The position numbers and the translations under genes are program-made. The notes under the pieces were generated by a model. The model made no database searches. It saw nothing but the letters and a program-made list of their open reading frames with translations, and was not told where the DNA came from. A DNA stretch of 64,000 nt from Leptospira langatensis (lineage in GTDB: Bacteria > Spirochaetota > Leptospiria > Leptospirales > Leptospiraceae): the NCBI RefSeq assembly GCF_004770615.1, contig NZ_RQER01000004.1, positions 737,062 to 801,061 on the forward strand, read 5' to 3'. Of this stretch, positions 1 through 10,966 are shown one piece after another; positions within the stretch are counted from its first letter, which is position 1; each line of letters opens with the position of its first letter.

Positions 1-2299
1 TTAAGAAGGTCATCCCTTTCCCGCCACGTCCTTTGGTCCCGAACTCCTCGAAGCCCAAGCGCTTGCCGTAACCGTTCTCAGAGATAACAAAGATATCATC
101 TCCTTCGACCACTTTAGAGAGCCCGACAATCGAATCGTCTGCAGATAAGCGCATTCCCGTCACACCCTGGGCAGTTCGTCCTTGCGCACGGATCAGATCC
201 ATTTCGATTCGGAGCGCTTGCCCGTTTGCGGAGAAGATCATGAAATCGTCTCCTTTCTCTACGGAAACGACTGCAATAAGCTCGTCGCCTTCTCTCAATC
301 CTATGGCGATGATCCCTGATTTCTTTACATTCGAAAATTCTGATAATTCAACTCGCTTGATAAATCCTTTCTTGGTCACGAGAAGAAGATCCTTTTGTTT
401 GTCTTCTGCTCTGAAAGTGAAGACAGCGGAAACATTTTCTCCTTCGCTCAGACCGATAATTGCTTTTAAGGATTTTCCGCGAGCCTCTTTGGAAGCTTGT
501 GGAAGTTCATAAGCTTTCATCATATAGACTTTTCCGATATTGGAGAAGAACATCACGTTATCATGAGTCATAGCAGACTTCATGATCTTAACGACATCGT
601 CTCTCTTCTGAGAAAGTCCTTGGATCCCTTTACCGCCTCTTCTCTGTCTCTTGAAAGTATCCAGAGGCAAACGTTTCACGAATTGATCGTAGGTTATCTG
701 AATAACCATCTCTTCGTCAGCGATCAGATCTTCCGCATTGAAAGAAGAAGACTCGACGCTTTCTAAGCTGATCTCAGTCTTTCTCTTATTTCCAAACTTA
801 TCGGAAACTTCAGAAAGTTCCGTGCAAACGATGTCGGCAACTCTCTCCGGTTTAGCTAAGATATCCTTGTAATCCAAGATCATGAGTCTGACTTCTGCTA
901 ACTCATCGATGACTTTTTGTACTTCTAAGGAAGTAAGTCTCTGCAATCTCATTTCGAGGATCGCATCAGCCTGAACATCGGAGAGAACGAAGCGAGCCAT
1001 CAATTGCTCTTTTGCTTCCGCTGCATTTTTAGAAGCACGGATGACCTTGATCACTTCTTCGATATTCTCTAAAGCGATCTTCAATCCTTCTAAAATATGA
1101 GCACGTTTTTCTGCCTTATCTAGATCGAATTGAGTTCTACGAACAATGACTTCTTTTCTATGAATGGAATAAGAAACCAGGATCTCTTTGATATTGAAGA
1201 TCTTCGGTTTATTATCCAGGATCGCGAGCATGGTGATCCCGTAGCTGACCTGCAATTGGGTCAGTTTCAAAAGTTGGTTCAGGATTACCTGAGCATTTGC
1301 ATCTTTTTTAATATGGATCTCTACTCGGATCCCTTTTCTGTTCGAAAGATCCAATATCTCGGAAACGCCTTCGATTTGTTTCTCGTTAACCAGTTCGCCG
1401 ATCTTTTCCAGAAGAGTTCGCTTATTAACCTGGTAAGGGATCTCAGTGATGACAATGACTTCTCTTCCCTTCTTTGTTTCCTCGATCTCTACTTTAGAGC
1501 GGATACGAATAGAACCGCGACCTGTATGATACGCGGAGAGCAAACCTTCCCCGCCTATGATGATGCCACCTGTAGGAAAATCCGGACCAGGAATGATCTT
1601 TAATATTTCGGGGATCGTAATATCCGGGTTCTTGATCACTGCAACCACTGCTTCAATACATTCCGCCAAGTTGTGAGGAGGAATGTTCGTAGCCATTCCC
1701 ACTGCAATCCCGGAAGAACCGTTTACTAATAGGTTCGGGAAATTTGCAGGAAGTACATCCGGTTGCTCTTTGGTATCATCGAAGTTCGGAGAGAAGTTTA
1801 CGGTTTCCTTTTCGATATCCCGTAGCAGCTCCTCCGCAATCTTTTCGAGACGAGCCTCGGTGTATCGGTAAGCAGCAGGGTTATCGCCGTCGACAGATCC
1901 GAAATTCCCCTGTCCATCGATCAAAGGAACCCGCAGAGAGAAATCCTGGACCATACGAACTAATGCGTCGTATACAGCACTATCACCGTGAGGATGATAG
2001 TTACCGATCACCTCTCCCACGATCTTTGCGCATTTTACATAAGGACGATCGCTTCTCCATGCTCTTTCATTCATTGCATGAAGGATACGTCTATGAACAG
2101 GTTTTAAACCATCTCTTACGTCCGGAAGGGCCCGTCCTACGATCACGCTCATGGCGTAACCGAGATAGGCCTCTTTCATTTGATCCTCTATTTCGACCGG
2201 AATGACTCGGACACCGTTCTTGAGCGCCTCGCCTATATCCGGGCGAGAAGCAGGGCTGAACCCTAGGGTCTTTGTCTCGTTCTCCATCTCTTGGCTCAT
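1..2299 (-). CDS. gyrA: DNA gyrase subunit A (3' end cut by window edge)
   Basis: DNA gyrase A carries the DNA-cleaving tyrosine and partners GyrB to introduce negative supercoils. About 766 codons are visible; the C-terminal end runs off the left edge. The ATG at 2299 is preceded by an AGGGAG ribosome site. The reading frame contains the quinolone-pocket segment HPHGDSAVYDALVRM with the wild-type Ser and Asp, and the catalytic-Tyr segment AAYRYTEARL. The last visible part is one of the C-terminal beta-pinwheel blades. It lies 29 bp downstream of gyrB and is surely co-transcribed with it. Identification is by clear family motifs. Confidence 0.97.
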   Translation of the reverse strand, partial: MSQEMENETKTLGFSPASRPDIGEALKNGVRVIPVEIEDQMKEAYLGYAMSVIVGRALPDVRDGLKPVHRRILHAMNERAWRSDRPYVKCAKIVGEVIGNYHPHGDSAVYDALVRMVQDFSLRVPLIDGQGNFGSVDGDNPAAYRYTEARLEKIAEELLRDIEKETVNFSPNFDDTKEQPDVLPANFPNLLVNGSSGIAVGMATNIPPHNLAECIEAVVAVIKNPDITIPEILKIIPGPDFPTGGIIIGGEGLLSAYHTGRGSIRIRSKVEIEETKKGREVIVITEIPYQVNKRTLLEKIGELVNEKQIEGVSEILDLSNRKGIRVEIHIKKDANAQVILNQLLKLTQLQVSYGITMLAILDNKPKIFNIKEILVSYSIHRKEVIVRRTQFDLDKAEKRAHILEGLKIALENIEEVIKVIRASKNAAEAKEQLMARFVLSDVQADAILEMRLQRLTSLEVQKVIDELAEVRLMILDYKDILAKPERVADIVCTELSEVSDKFGNKRKTEISLESVESSSFNAEDLIADEEMVIQITYDQFVKRLPLDTFKRQRRGGKGIQGLSQKRDDVVKIMKSAMTHDNVMFFSNIGKVYMMKAYELPQASKEARGKSLKAIIGLSEGENVSAVFTFRAEDKQKDLLLVTKKGFIKRVELSEFSNVKKSGIIAIGLREGDELIAVVSVEKGDDFMIFSANGQALRIEMDLIRAQGRTAQGVTGMRLSADDSIVGLSKVVEGDDIFVISENGYGKRLGFEEFGTKGRGGKGMTFL

Positions 2300-2328
2300 T
2301 CGATTTTAGAGCTCCCTATTTCTATCTT

Positions 2329-4254
<1,926 letters not shown>

Positions 4255-4327
4255 CTAGGAATAGTTTTCCTGAATTCCCTAGGGAGGCAAGGAAATTCGG
4301 TAAGAGTTTTAGAAAGAATATCCCTCG

Positions 4328-4789
4328 CTAAAGATATTCAATTAGCTCTAAAAGTCTTTTTTTGGCGATAGGATCGGTTTCTTTTTCAAGAAGAGAGATT
4401 AGGTCTTGTTTGCCGTCTAGACCAGTTTTGTCGACCGGTTGATAAGCTTGCTTTTGCTGTTTGCGAGATAGATTTCCGATACGAACTTCTACTTTCCGGA
4501 CGGTATCTTTTCCCAGGTAACGTGCCGAATAACTTAGGATCCTTTTCTTTAAGAATAAGATCTCTTGTTTATATGCAGTATGAGAAGTTACTATGATTAA
4601 GACATCGCCCTGTATTGAATAGGGTTCGGATTGATTTGCATAAATAGGACCGATTATGTCCGCCCAACGTTTACTCAAGGTTTGGACAGCGATCCGATTC
4701 GAAAGACTTTCTTCAGAGAGTCCCAATTCTTCTAAGACCTTCTTGAATTCCTCAGTCTTGATCTTATGCATACCGGAACTATCTTTCAT
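4328..4789 (-). CDS. dciA: DUF721 / DciA-like replicative helicase-associated protein
   Basis: A 153-aa protein of the DUF721 family. Known DciA proteins bind and help load the DnaB helicase where DnaC/DnaI loaders are absent. The family core is visible at residues 38-95, including [19 protein letters not shown] and the strand [15 protein letters not shown], followed by a basic stretch ([10 protein letters not shown]). It overlaps the 3' end of recF by 11 bp, so the two are translationally linked. An internal Met (start 4771) is an alternative start. The position between recF and gyrB is a common one for this family. Confidence 0.8.
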   Translation of the reverse strand: MKDSSGMHKIKTEEFKKVLEELGLSEESLSNRIAVQTLSKRWADIIGPIYANQSEPYSIQGDVLIIVTSHTAYKQEILFLKKRILSYSARYLGKDTVRKVEVRIGNLSRKQQKQAYQPVDKTGLDGKQDLISLLEKETDPIAKKRLLELIEYL

Positions 4790-5882
4790 TGTGAGGAGTT
4801 ACCAATCCATTTTTTACAAGAAAGATCTGTTTCTCGTCCTCTAATCTTCCCACATAATCAGAGATCCCTTCCAGGTCGGTCGTGGTAAAGAATGCTTGTC
4901 CAGAATTGAGTACCAGCTCCACGAAATATTCCCTTCTTTTTACATCTAATTCTCGGATCACATCATCAATGAGAAGAATGGGCGTTCTACCCAGTTTTCT
5001 TCTATAATACTCGAAAGCGGCAGCCTTTAAGGAAATTACAGTACTTCTTTTTTGGCCTTGGGAAGCGAAATCCATAATATCTCGACTATCTTCTCCTACA
5101 AAAAGATCGTCTCGGTGAATTCCTACAGAAGTATATCCGAGCTTCCTATCCCTAGCTAAATTTCGAGAAAGAGTTTGTTTGAAATCTTCTAAGTCTTGAA
5201 AGCTGGGTTTGTATTCTAGAATGAGTTGGTCCCTTCCCCCGCTAAGCTTTTTCAGATTTTCTTGATAGATGGGATCGAATTCGAGAATGAATTCCTTTCT
5301 TTTTCGGAAAAGGATCATACCCTTATCGATCAATCTTTGGTTCCAAACCTCATACAAACCAGCATCCGAAGAACCGGTTTTAAGAAGTGCATTCCGTTGT
5401 TTTAAAATTTTATTATATTCAATCAAATCTGCAAGATAAGAAGGATCTAAAGAAGAAAGTAAACTATCCAGGAATCTTCGTCTTTCTACCGGTCCACCTT
5501 CTACGATGACCAGATCCAAAGGAGTCATTAAAACGCTTAAAAATTTTCCGACTAATTCGGATCTTCTTTTGACTTCTTCCTGATTGAATTTAAGTTTACG
5601 GCGGCTGACAGGCTTTTTAGAAAAACCTAATTCATAGATCTCCTTTTTATGATCTCTTTCTACTTCGCCTTTGATATAGTAACCGTCGGAATCCCAACGG
5701 ATAAGATTTGCTTCTTCCGATTCCCTAAAACTTTTTAGCCAGGAGATCATAGAGATAGCTTCTAAGAGATTGGTCTTTCCTTCTCCATTTTCCCCCACAA
5801 AGAAAATAAGCCTGGAATGGAACTCCAGGCTTATCTGTTCGTGGTTTCTAAAGTTGAGAAGCCTCAGGCTTCGTAAAAACAC
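4779..5882 (-). CDS. recF: DNA replication and repair protein RecF
   Basis: SMC-like ATPase that works with RecO and RecR to load RecA at single-strand gaps. 367 aa, normal for the family. Walker A ([16 protein letters not shown]) is at residues 29-44. The ABC-type signature ASQGQKRS and Walker B region [14 protein letters not shown] are near the C-terminus. The start is GTG at 5882, preceded by AGAGAG. The gene lies 11 bp after dnaN and overlaps dciA. recR occurs elsewhere in the window (26.5 kb). Confidence 0.96.
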   Translation of the reverse strand: MFLRSLRLLNFRNHEQISLEFHSRLIFFVGENGEGKTNLLEAISMISWLKSFRESEEANLIRWDSDGYYIKGEVERDHKKEIYELGFSKKPVSRRKLKFNQEEVKRRSELVGKFLSVLMTPLDLVIVEGGPVERRRFLDSLLSSLDPSYLADLIEYNKILKQRNALLKTGSSDAGLYEVWNQRLIDKGMILFRKRKEFILEFDPIYQENLKKLSGGRDQLILEYKPSFQDLEDFKQTLSRNLARDRKLGYTSVGIHRDDLFVGEDSRDIMDFASQGQKRSTVISLKAAAFEYYRRKLGRTPILLIDDVIRELDVKRREYFVELVLNSGQAFFTTTDLEGISDYVGRLEDEKQIFLVKNGLVTPHNER

Positions 5883-5893
5883 GATTCTCTCTT

Positions 5894-7015
5894 TTAAATT
5901 TTCATCGGCATGATGACCGATATAAAGTCAGGATCAGAAGGATCCCTAAACACTACCGGAGAACTTGAATCACTGAACTCGATCCTAAATTCGTTATCAT
6001 CGATAGACTTGAATACGTCGGAAAGATATTCGCCCTTAAACGCTACAGTAATCTCTTCGCCGGAGTATTCGATCGGCATATTGATGCTGACTTCGTTCAC
6101 TCCTTGCGTCTGTGCATAGAAGTTCAGATTTCCTTTAGCAAAAGTTAATCTAATCTGACGAGTAGGCTCTTCTGCAGCGATCAATGCTTGGCGTAAATAG
6201 ATCTGGAATCCTTCCTTAGGAATCACTGCACTATATTTAGAACTCTTAGGAATTACCTGTTCATAGTTCGGGAAGTTCCCTTCTATTAATTTACATAGAA
6301 GCTCGATCTGATTTGCATTAACATAGATCTGATTATCTATGATACCGATCTTTCCTGTTTCGGCAGTTCCGATCATCTTAGAGATCTCACGGATCGCTTT
6401 TGAAGGAATGATCACCGAATCTTTAAACTTCAAAGAAGAAGTGAGAGGTCTTTCTATCTTACAGAGTCTTCGACCATCGGTGACAGCGAATACGAGCTTG
6501 TCTCCTTTAGGGACCATATAAAGTCCGTTAAAGATATAACGTTGGTCTTCGTGAGCGATCGCATAAGAAGTCTTGCGGATCATCTCTGCAAACATAGAGG
6601 TTGGAAAATCGGAAATCAATGAAGGATCCACTTTAGGGATCGTCTTGATCTCTTCTGCATCCATTCCGTTCAGTTTATTCTTATAATCGTTCTTCTTAGT
6701 TGCATCTGTAATATAAGTGATGTTGGAATCCGAATCGGAATCCTCAGTAGATAACAAAGCCTCTTCGAAGTGGATCGTTTTAAAGATACTGGAAAGTTGT
6801 TTTGCCGGTAAGGAAATATTTCCAGGCTTATCTATATTAGCATTTAAAGATGTTTTAATGGATATCTCTAAGTCCGTCGCGGAAATAGATACGGAAGAAT
6901 CTTCCGCCTCCAATTTTAAATTGGAAAGAACGGATCGAATTTCCCTAGCAGAGATAACTCCTTCTACAGCGTGGATCGCTTTTAGAAATTCAGATGTGTT
7001 CACTTTGATCTTCAA
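5894..7015 (-). CDS. dnaN: DNA polymerase III beta sliding clamp
   Basis: 373-aa sliding clamp with the three repeated clamp folds; the C-terminal strand ending in [11 protein letters not shown] is the usual hydrophobic end. The first codon is TTG (plus-strand bases 7013-7015), preceded by GGAGAAAG at about 8 nt, so TTG is the supported start. The gene follows dnaA after a 326-bp AT-rich spacer and precedes recF by 11 bp. TTG initiation may keep clamp translation modest (inference). Confidence 0.97.
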   Translation of the reverse strand: MKIKVNTSEFLKAIHAVEGVISAREIRSVLSNLKLEAEDSSVSISATDLEISIKTSLNANIDKPGNISLPAKQLSSIFKTIHFEEALLSTEDSDSDSNITYITDATKKNDYKNKLNGMDAEEIKTIPKVDPSLISDFPTSMFAEMIRKTSYAIAHEDQRYIFNGLYMVPKGDKLVFAVTDGRRLCKIERPLTSSLKFKDSVIIPSKAIREISKMIGTAETGKIGIIDNQIYVNANQIELLCKLIEGNFPNYEQVIPKSSKYSAVIPKEGFQIYLRQALIAAEEPTRQIRLTFAKGNLNFYAQTQGVNEVSINMPIEYSGEEITVAFKGEYLSDVFKSIDDNEFRIEFSDSSSPVVFRDPSDPDFISVIMPMKI

Positions 7016-7341
7016 TTTACTTTCTCCATTATTAATGAATGGTCTAGATATATATTTCTTATATGTACTGTCGTTGTACTTGTACCTGTAAGTATGTAGA
7101 TAAGAGGCATAATCCTTTAGATAAAGGAAATATGTCGCATTTATATTGAAAAGTACAATTTCCAGGAACCGGAAAAAACTCCTGTGTATCTGTTATGTTA
7201 ACAACATATTTCAGATTCTATAAGGGACAATAATTTGTCCTTATGTCTTATACAGATGTTATGAATACTCGATGAACTAGATATTTACATCTTATATTCA
7301 GATCTATGTCGTATGAAAGAAAGATCTGTAAATGGGTTTTC
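7016..7341. other. dnaN-dnaA spacer: AT-rich, candidate origin region
   Basis: This non-coding 326-bp spacer is visibly AT-rich. It contains a near-perfect hairpin at 7221-7243, an inverted repeat TATGTT-AAC-AACATA at 7194-7208 and tandem hexamers TTGTAC at 7074-7079 and 7080-7085, followed by CTGTAA. Distant arms ATTTACA (7283-7289) and TGTAAAT (7327-7333) are also complementary. No canonical DnaA box (TTATCCACA or its complement) was seen. It must at least hold the dnaN promoter. A role as oriC is inferred from position and base composition only. Confidence 0.45.
7221..7243. repeat. Inverted repeat in dnaN-dnaA spacer
   Basis: GGACAA (7225-7230) and TTGTCC (7235-7240) flank a TAAT loop. 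The stem continues outward with TAAG/TTA after a single bulged G. It could be a transcript hairpin downstream of dnaA, or a protein-binding site near the origin. No T-run follows on the minus strand, so a standard terminator is unlikely. Confidence 0.55.
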
Positions 7342-8649
7342 TTATTGGAAACGGAATCGATTTAGAATTTCTTCCACTTTAATGGAAAAATCTTTATCTT
7401 CTTTGATCTTCTTTTCTATGTTTCGAACGCCGTGGATAACTGTGGTATGTTCGCTGCTGAACATCCGGCCAACCTGACTTTTGTTCAGACGGAATCCAAT
7501 ATGCAATACATACATGCAAAGATGACGGGGAATAACGTATTCCGGCTTGCGGCTTTTTCCCATCACCTCTTTCGGATCCAATTGATACAAAGCGGAGATA
7601 TGTTCGATCACCTTGTCTTGGCTGAGTTGGAAGTTCTTTTTACGGAAGATCCTGTTCTTTAGGATCTCTTCTATCATTGCGCTTGTGAAGAATAAATGAG
7701 AGAAGGCCCGTTTATGAAGAGCTAGATCGTTTAAAGCCCCGAGCAATGCTCTAGTATCATCTTCGATCAGATCGGCGATCAAGGCTATGTGTTCATTGGA
7801 AAGACCAAGATTTAGGATCTGGCAGTTCTTCTCCAAGATCCCGATGCGAATCTCTCGATCCGGGACTTGGATATCTGCTTGGACTCCCGTTACGAATCTG
7901 GATTTCAATCGGTCATGCAATGGGAGTTCCGAACTAGGACGATCGGAAGCGATCACGATCTGTCTTTTTCTTTCGAATAAGAAGTTGAAGATGGTAAAGA
8001 ATTCTTCCTGGGTCTTTTCCGCTCCTGTGTTCAAGAGTTGGATATCATCGATCAAGAGACAGTTGTACGATTGGTACTTAATTTTAAAAGATTCAATGGA
8101 ATCCCTGGATTGAAGAGCGAATAAAAACTCGCTCATAAAGGATTTGATATCCACATAATGGACCGTCTTCCAAGGTTCTTTCTTTAAGATCTCCGCCCCG
8201 ATGGCATGAAGTAGATGGGTCTTGCCCACTCCTACTTTTCCAAATAAGTAAAGAGGATTGATCTCCGCTGGATTCTTAACACATTCTGTAGCAGCGCTGA
8301 ACGCCAAGCGGTTCGTACTTCCTACAATAAAATTATCAAACGTATAATCTTGATTAAAAGAATAAGAACGATCTTTAAAGTTTTCCTTTAAGACCTGTTT
8401 TAAATTAGAAGGAGATTCAAGTACGATCTCTACAGGAACACGATTGCCGCTAGCGCGAAAGATAGCTTCTTCGATATAATTTTGGTACTTCTTCTCCACA
8501 TGTGTTTTGATATTAGAAGAAGGGGCTATAAGAATACAACGATCGTCCGTAAGACTCTCTAATTGCAGGATATGTATAAACTTATCGAAGTAAGTAGGAG
8601 GAATTTCCTTGGAAACTTCCTCTAATACACGTTGCCAGCTAGGGTCCAA
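7342..8649 (-). CDS. dnaA: Chromosomal replication initiator DnaA
   Basis: AAA+ initiator that binds origin boxes and opens the duplex. Domain I is N-terminal. The AAA+ domain has Walker [14 protein letters not shown] and Walker [10 protein letters not shown]. Domain IV ends the protein with the helix-turn-helix. The signature reads [14 protein letters not shown], with Glu where most DnaA proteins have Asp (DHTT). I choose TTG at 8649 because GGAG (8656-8659, minus strand) lies 6 nt upstream; the first in-frame TTG at 8661 has no ribosome site. The product is about 435 aa. Confidence 0.97.
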   Translation of the reverse strand: MDPSWQRVLEEVSKEIPPTYFDKFIHILQLESLTDDRCILIAPSSNIKTHVEKKYQNYIEEAIFRASGNRVPVEIVLESPSNLKQVLKENFKDRSYSFNQDYTFDNFIVGSTNRLAFSAATECVKNPAEINPLYLFGKVGVGKTHLLHAIGAEILKKEPWKTVHYVDIKSFMSEFLFALQSRDSIESFKIKYQSYNCLLIDDIQLLNTGAEKTQEEFFTIFNFLFERKRQIVIASDRPSSELPLHDRLKSRFVTGVQADIQVPDREIRIGILEKNCQILNLGLSNEHIALIADLIEDDTRALLGALNDLALHKRAFSHLFFTSAMIEEILKNRIFRKKNFQLSQDKVIEHISALYQLDPKEVMGKSRKPEYVIPRHLCMYVLHIGFRLNKSQVGRMFSSEHTTVIHGVRNIEKKIKEDKDFSIKVEEILNRFRFQ

Positions 8650-8964
8650 GGAACACTCCAAATAAAAAATTCAAAACGCAACGATGACAAATCGATAATC
8701 GATTACCATTTGTCTCGGAAAATAGATAAAACTGAAGTGGAAAACGATCAGCGAGATCGTTCGACGAGATTACACTATTTTTCTTCAGTTGGTCACCTAC
8801 AAATGAAAATTCGGAAATCAAAGAAGAAACCTGAGGAAAAACAAATGGGATTGGTGATAGATAAATCATTATGTCTCTTACTTATTTAAGTAGATTTTTG
8901 TAATGATTAATCGTTGTTATGCGAACTAATGCACTAAAGGACGGCTATGTAGTGAGTGGGATTC
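8650..8964. other. dnaA upstream spacer with nested inverted repeats
   Basis: This roughly 300-bp region between holB and dnaA has no credible gene. It holds GACAAAT (8686-8692) facing ATTTGTC (8708-8714). Inside is ATCGAT-A-ATCGAT (8691-8703). These lie 40-65 bp upstream of the dnaA start, where an autoregulatory operator or origin element would be expected. No standard DnaA box was recognised. The dnaA promoter must lie here; I could not assign -35/-10 boxes with confidence. Confidence 0.5.
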
Positions 8965-9912
8965 TTATTTTTGTTCTAGTAGAGCCAGTTCATGAATGAG
9001 TAATGAGAGAGAAATATTCTCTTGGCCATGTATTTTCTCATGCAATTTCTCTTTGAAGCGAAAGACTGCTTCCATCTTAGGAAGATTGGATTCGAAGTCC
9101 CTTTTGGAATACTCTTGCAATAGGAATAGACCGACTAGATCCAGAAAGTCTTTGAAAGAAAAGTCTTCCTGCCAATCCGGATGATCATCCTTGTACGCCA
9201 AGATCCATTCTTCTAAACGAAGATAGTCCAATGGTTGTCTAAGGTTTCCGTCGATCTTTTGCGAGATCTGTTCCAGGACTTGCGGTGGACAATCGAAGGG
9301 ATCCATGCTTCCACCTTGGGCCGCAATGTATGTTAACGAATTCTTATTATATAGATCCTTGACTATCGCTTGGGGCAAGTACCCAAAAGGAATACAGACC
9401 GCTCTACTGATGATGGTTTCTTTTAGCTGATCCAAGTTGGTTGTTATAAAGATGAATCGTGTAAAAGAAGGAGCTTCCTCTAAGGATTTTAATAAAGCAG
9501 TCTCCGCTTCGTTTCCAATAAGAGAAGCGTCCGGTATTACGATGAATCTTACTTTAGATAGATGAGGTCTGTAGTAGAGCCTGGTTCGGATCAACCATCG
9601 GATGGTAAACTCTTCAGGGTTATCTTCTTTTCCGATTGCGATCTGTTTGTTCTTTTCGAGAGGGAACCAGACTATATCAGGATGGGATTGGTGCATGAAT
9701 GCACGGCAAGAAACACAGTGTCCGCAAGAAGTTCCTTCGATACAGAGAACATGTCGGATAAATCTTTCGACTGCGGATTCTTTCCCTGTTCCTTCAGGTC
9801 CGTGAAAGATGAGAAGGGGAGGCAATAGCTCCGGCTGAGAGCTGTACTTTTTTAAGAATACTAAGGCTCTCTCTTGTCCTTTGATTTCATCGATCCCGAA
9901 TGAGGAAGACAT
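8965..9912 (-). CDS. holB: DNA polymerase III delta-prime subunit
   Basis: Clamp-loader subunit of about 315 aa. The AAA+ fold has GPEGTGKES as a degenerate Walker A, followed by a four-Cys zinc module (CIEGTSCGHCVSC), then LLKSLEEAP and the sensor segment ISRAV in place of the usual SRC. I choose ATG at 9912, preceded by AAGAGAGAG, over the TTG 15 nt upstream. It lies 18 bp downstream of ilvE and upstream of dnaA. The partner DnaX is at 27.5-28.9 kb. Confidence 0.85.
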   Translation of the reverse strand: MSSSFGIDEIKGQERALVFLKKYSSQPELLPPLLIFHGPEGTGKESAVERFIRHVLCIEGTSCGHCVSCRAFMHQSHPDIVWFPLEKNKQIAIGKEDNPEEFTIRWLIRTRLYYRPHLSKVRFIVIPDASLIGNEAETALLKSLEEAPSFTRFIFITTNLDQLKETIISRAVCIPFGYLPQAIVKDLYNKNSLTYIAAQGGSMDPFDCPPQVLEQISQKIDGNLRQPLDYLRLEEWILAYKDDHPDWQEDFSFKDFLDLVGLFLLQEYSKRDFESNLPKMEAVFRFKEKLHEKIHGQENISLSLLIHELALLEQK

Positions 9913-9930
9913 GCTCTCTCTTATCAAGGA

Positions 9931-10854
9931 TCAATAAATAGGAGTCAACCAGTGTTTGTAATTCGGATTCTTTCCGATCACTAGATCGAAGAAAGTAGAT
10001 TGGAGTTTCTTTGTCATCGGACCCATCTCTCCACTTCCGATCTTTCTCTTGTCTACTTCGCTGACCCAAGCGATCTGCACCCCTGTTCCGGAGAAGAAGA
10101 TCTCATCCGCTATATAAAGTTCACTACGAGTGATATCTCTTTCGATTACTTCGTAACCAAGATCTTTCGCAAGCTGAAGAACGGAACGTCTTGTAATCCC
10201 TTCTAACAAAGAAGAAGAAATAGAAGGAGTGATGATCTTGCCGTCTCTTACTAAGAAGATATTCTCCGCAGAGCCTTCGCTCACGAAACCTCTTCCATCT
10301 AAGAAGATGGCTTCATCGTATCCGTTCTGAACTGCTTCCGATTTTGCAAGTGCAGAGTTTACATAGCCGCCTGAAACTTTAGAGAGAGTAGGGATGACTG
10401 TGTCGTCGAACCTTCTCCAACTAGAGACCATTGTGGTAAGCCCACGCTTTGTGTCTAAGTAGTCGTCCAATTCCAATACATAGATAGCAAGTTCGGTTGG
10501 AACATCATGGAATCTCGGAGATAATTGAAGAGCCGATGTATAAATGAAAGGTCTAAGATAAACATTTCTCCTATAGCCGGACTGCTTTAGGAGCTCTATC
10601 GTTATGTCTCGAAGTTCTTCCGGAGTCTTGGTGAACTGCAGTTGCATGATACGAGTTGAGTTTACCAATCTTTTATAATGATCTAAGATACGAAAGACGT
10701 AGAGGTTCTCGGTCTTCTCATCGTAGTAACCACGGATCCCACCGAAGACGGTTGTTCCGTATTGAAGAGCGTGAGTCTTGATATTGATGTTTGCTTCGGA
10801 CTCGGGGACTATTTTTCCTTCGAAGTAAGAGAGTTTCTTGATGGATTCGGGCAT
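9931..10854 (-). CDS. ilvE: Branched-chain amino acid aminotransferase
   Basis: Fold-type IV PLP aminotransferase, 307 aa, catalysing the last step of Leu, Ile and Val synthesis. Family features include THALQYGTTVFGGIRGY near the N-terminus, the PLP-Lys region TLSKVSGGYVNSALAK, EAIFLDGRGFVSEGSAENIF and the C-terminal EIFFSGTGVQIAWV. It is the first gene of the minus-strand run leading to gyrA and is divergent from mnmG, with a 112-bp gap between them. Confidence 0.93.
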   Translation of the reverse strand: MPESIKKLSYFEGKIVPESEANINIKTHALQYGTTVFGGIRGYYDEKTENLYVFRILDHYKRLVNSTRIMQLQFTKTPEELRDITIELLKQSGYRRNVYLRPFIYTSALQLSPRFHDVPTELAIYVLELDDYLDTKRGLTTMVSSWRRFDDTVIPTLSKVSGGYVNSALAKSEAVQNGYDEAIFLDGRGFVSEGSAENIFLVRDGKIITPSISSSLLEGITRRSVLQLAKDLGYEVIERDITRSELYIADEIFFSGTGVQIAWVSEVDKRKIGSGEMGPMTKKLQSTFFDLVIGKNPNYKHWLTPIY

Positions 10855-10919
10855 GTACAGGGAACCTGAAAGTGATACTATGTATTACATGATTCTAAGG
10901 ACAGGCTCTATTGTCGACT

Positions 10920-10937
10920 AATGATCTGCTGATCATT
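10920..10937. repeat. Short perfect inverted repeat upstream of mnmG
   Basis: AATGATC (10920-10926) and GATCATT (10931-10937) flank TGCT. It sits 30 bp before the mnmG ATG in the ilvE-mnmG divergent spacer, where strand orientation of genes switches. It could act as an operator or leader hairpin; function is unknown. Confidence 0.45.
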
Positions 10938-10966
10938 CGAGCTTGTCCGAGAGTCGAAAGGATGTA

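Noticed and set aside
1130..2205. Long plus-strand frames opposite gyrA
   Set aside because: They are antisense shadows of a strongly conserved gene and show no independent motifs.
7436..7450. GTGGATAAC within dnaA as a DnaA box
   Set aside because: Coding context explains it; one mismatch and no neighbouring boxes.
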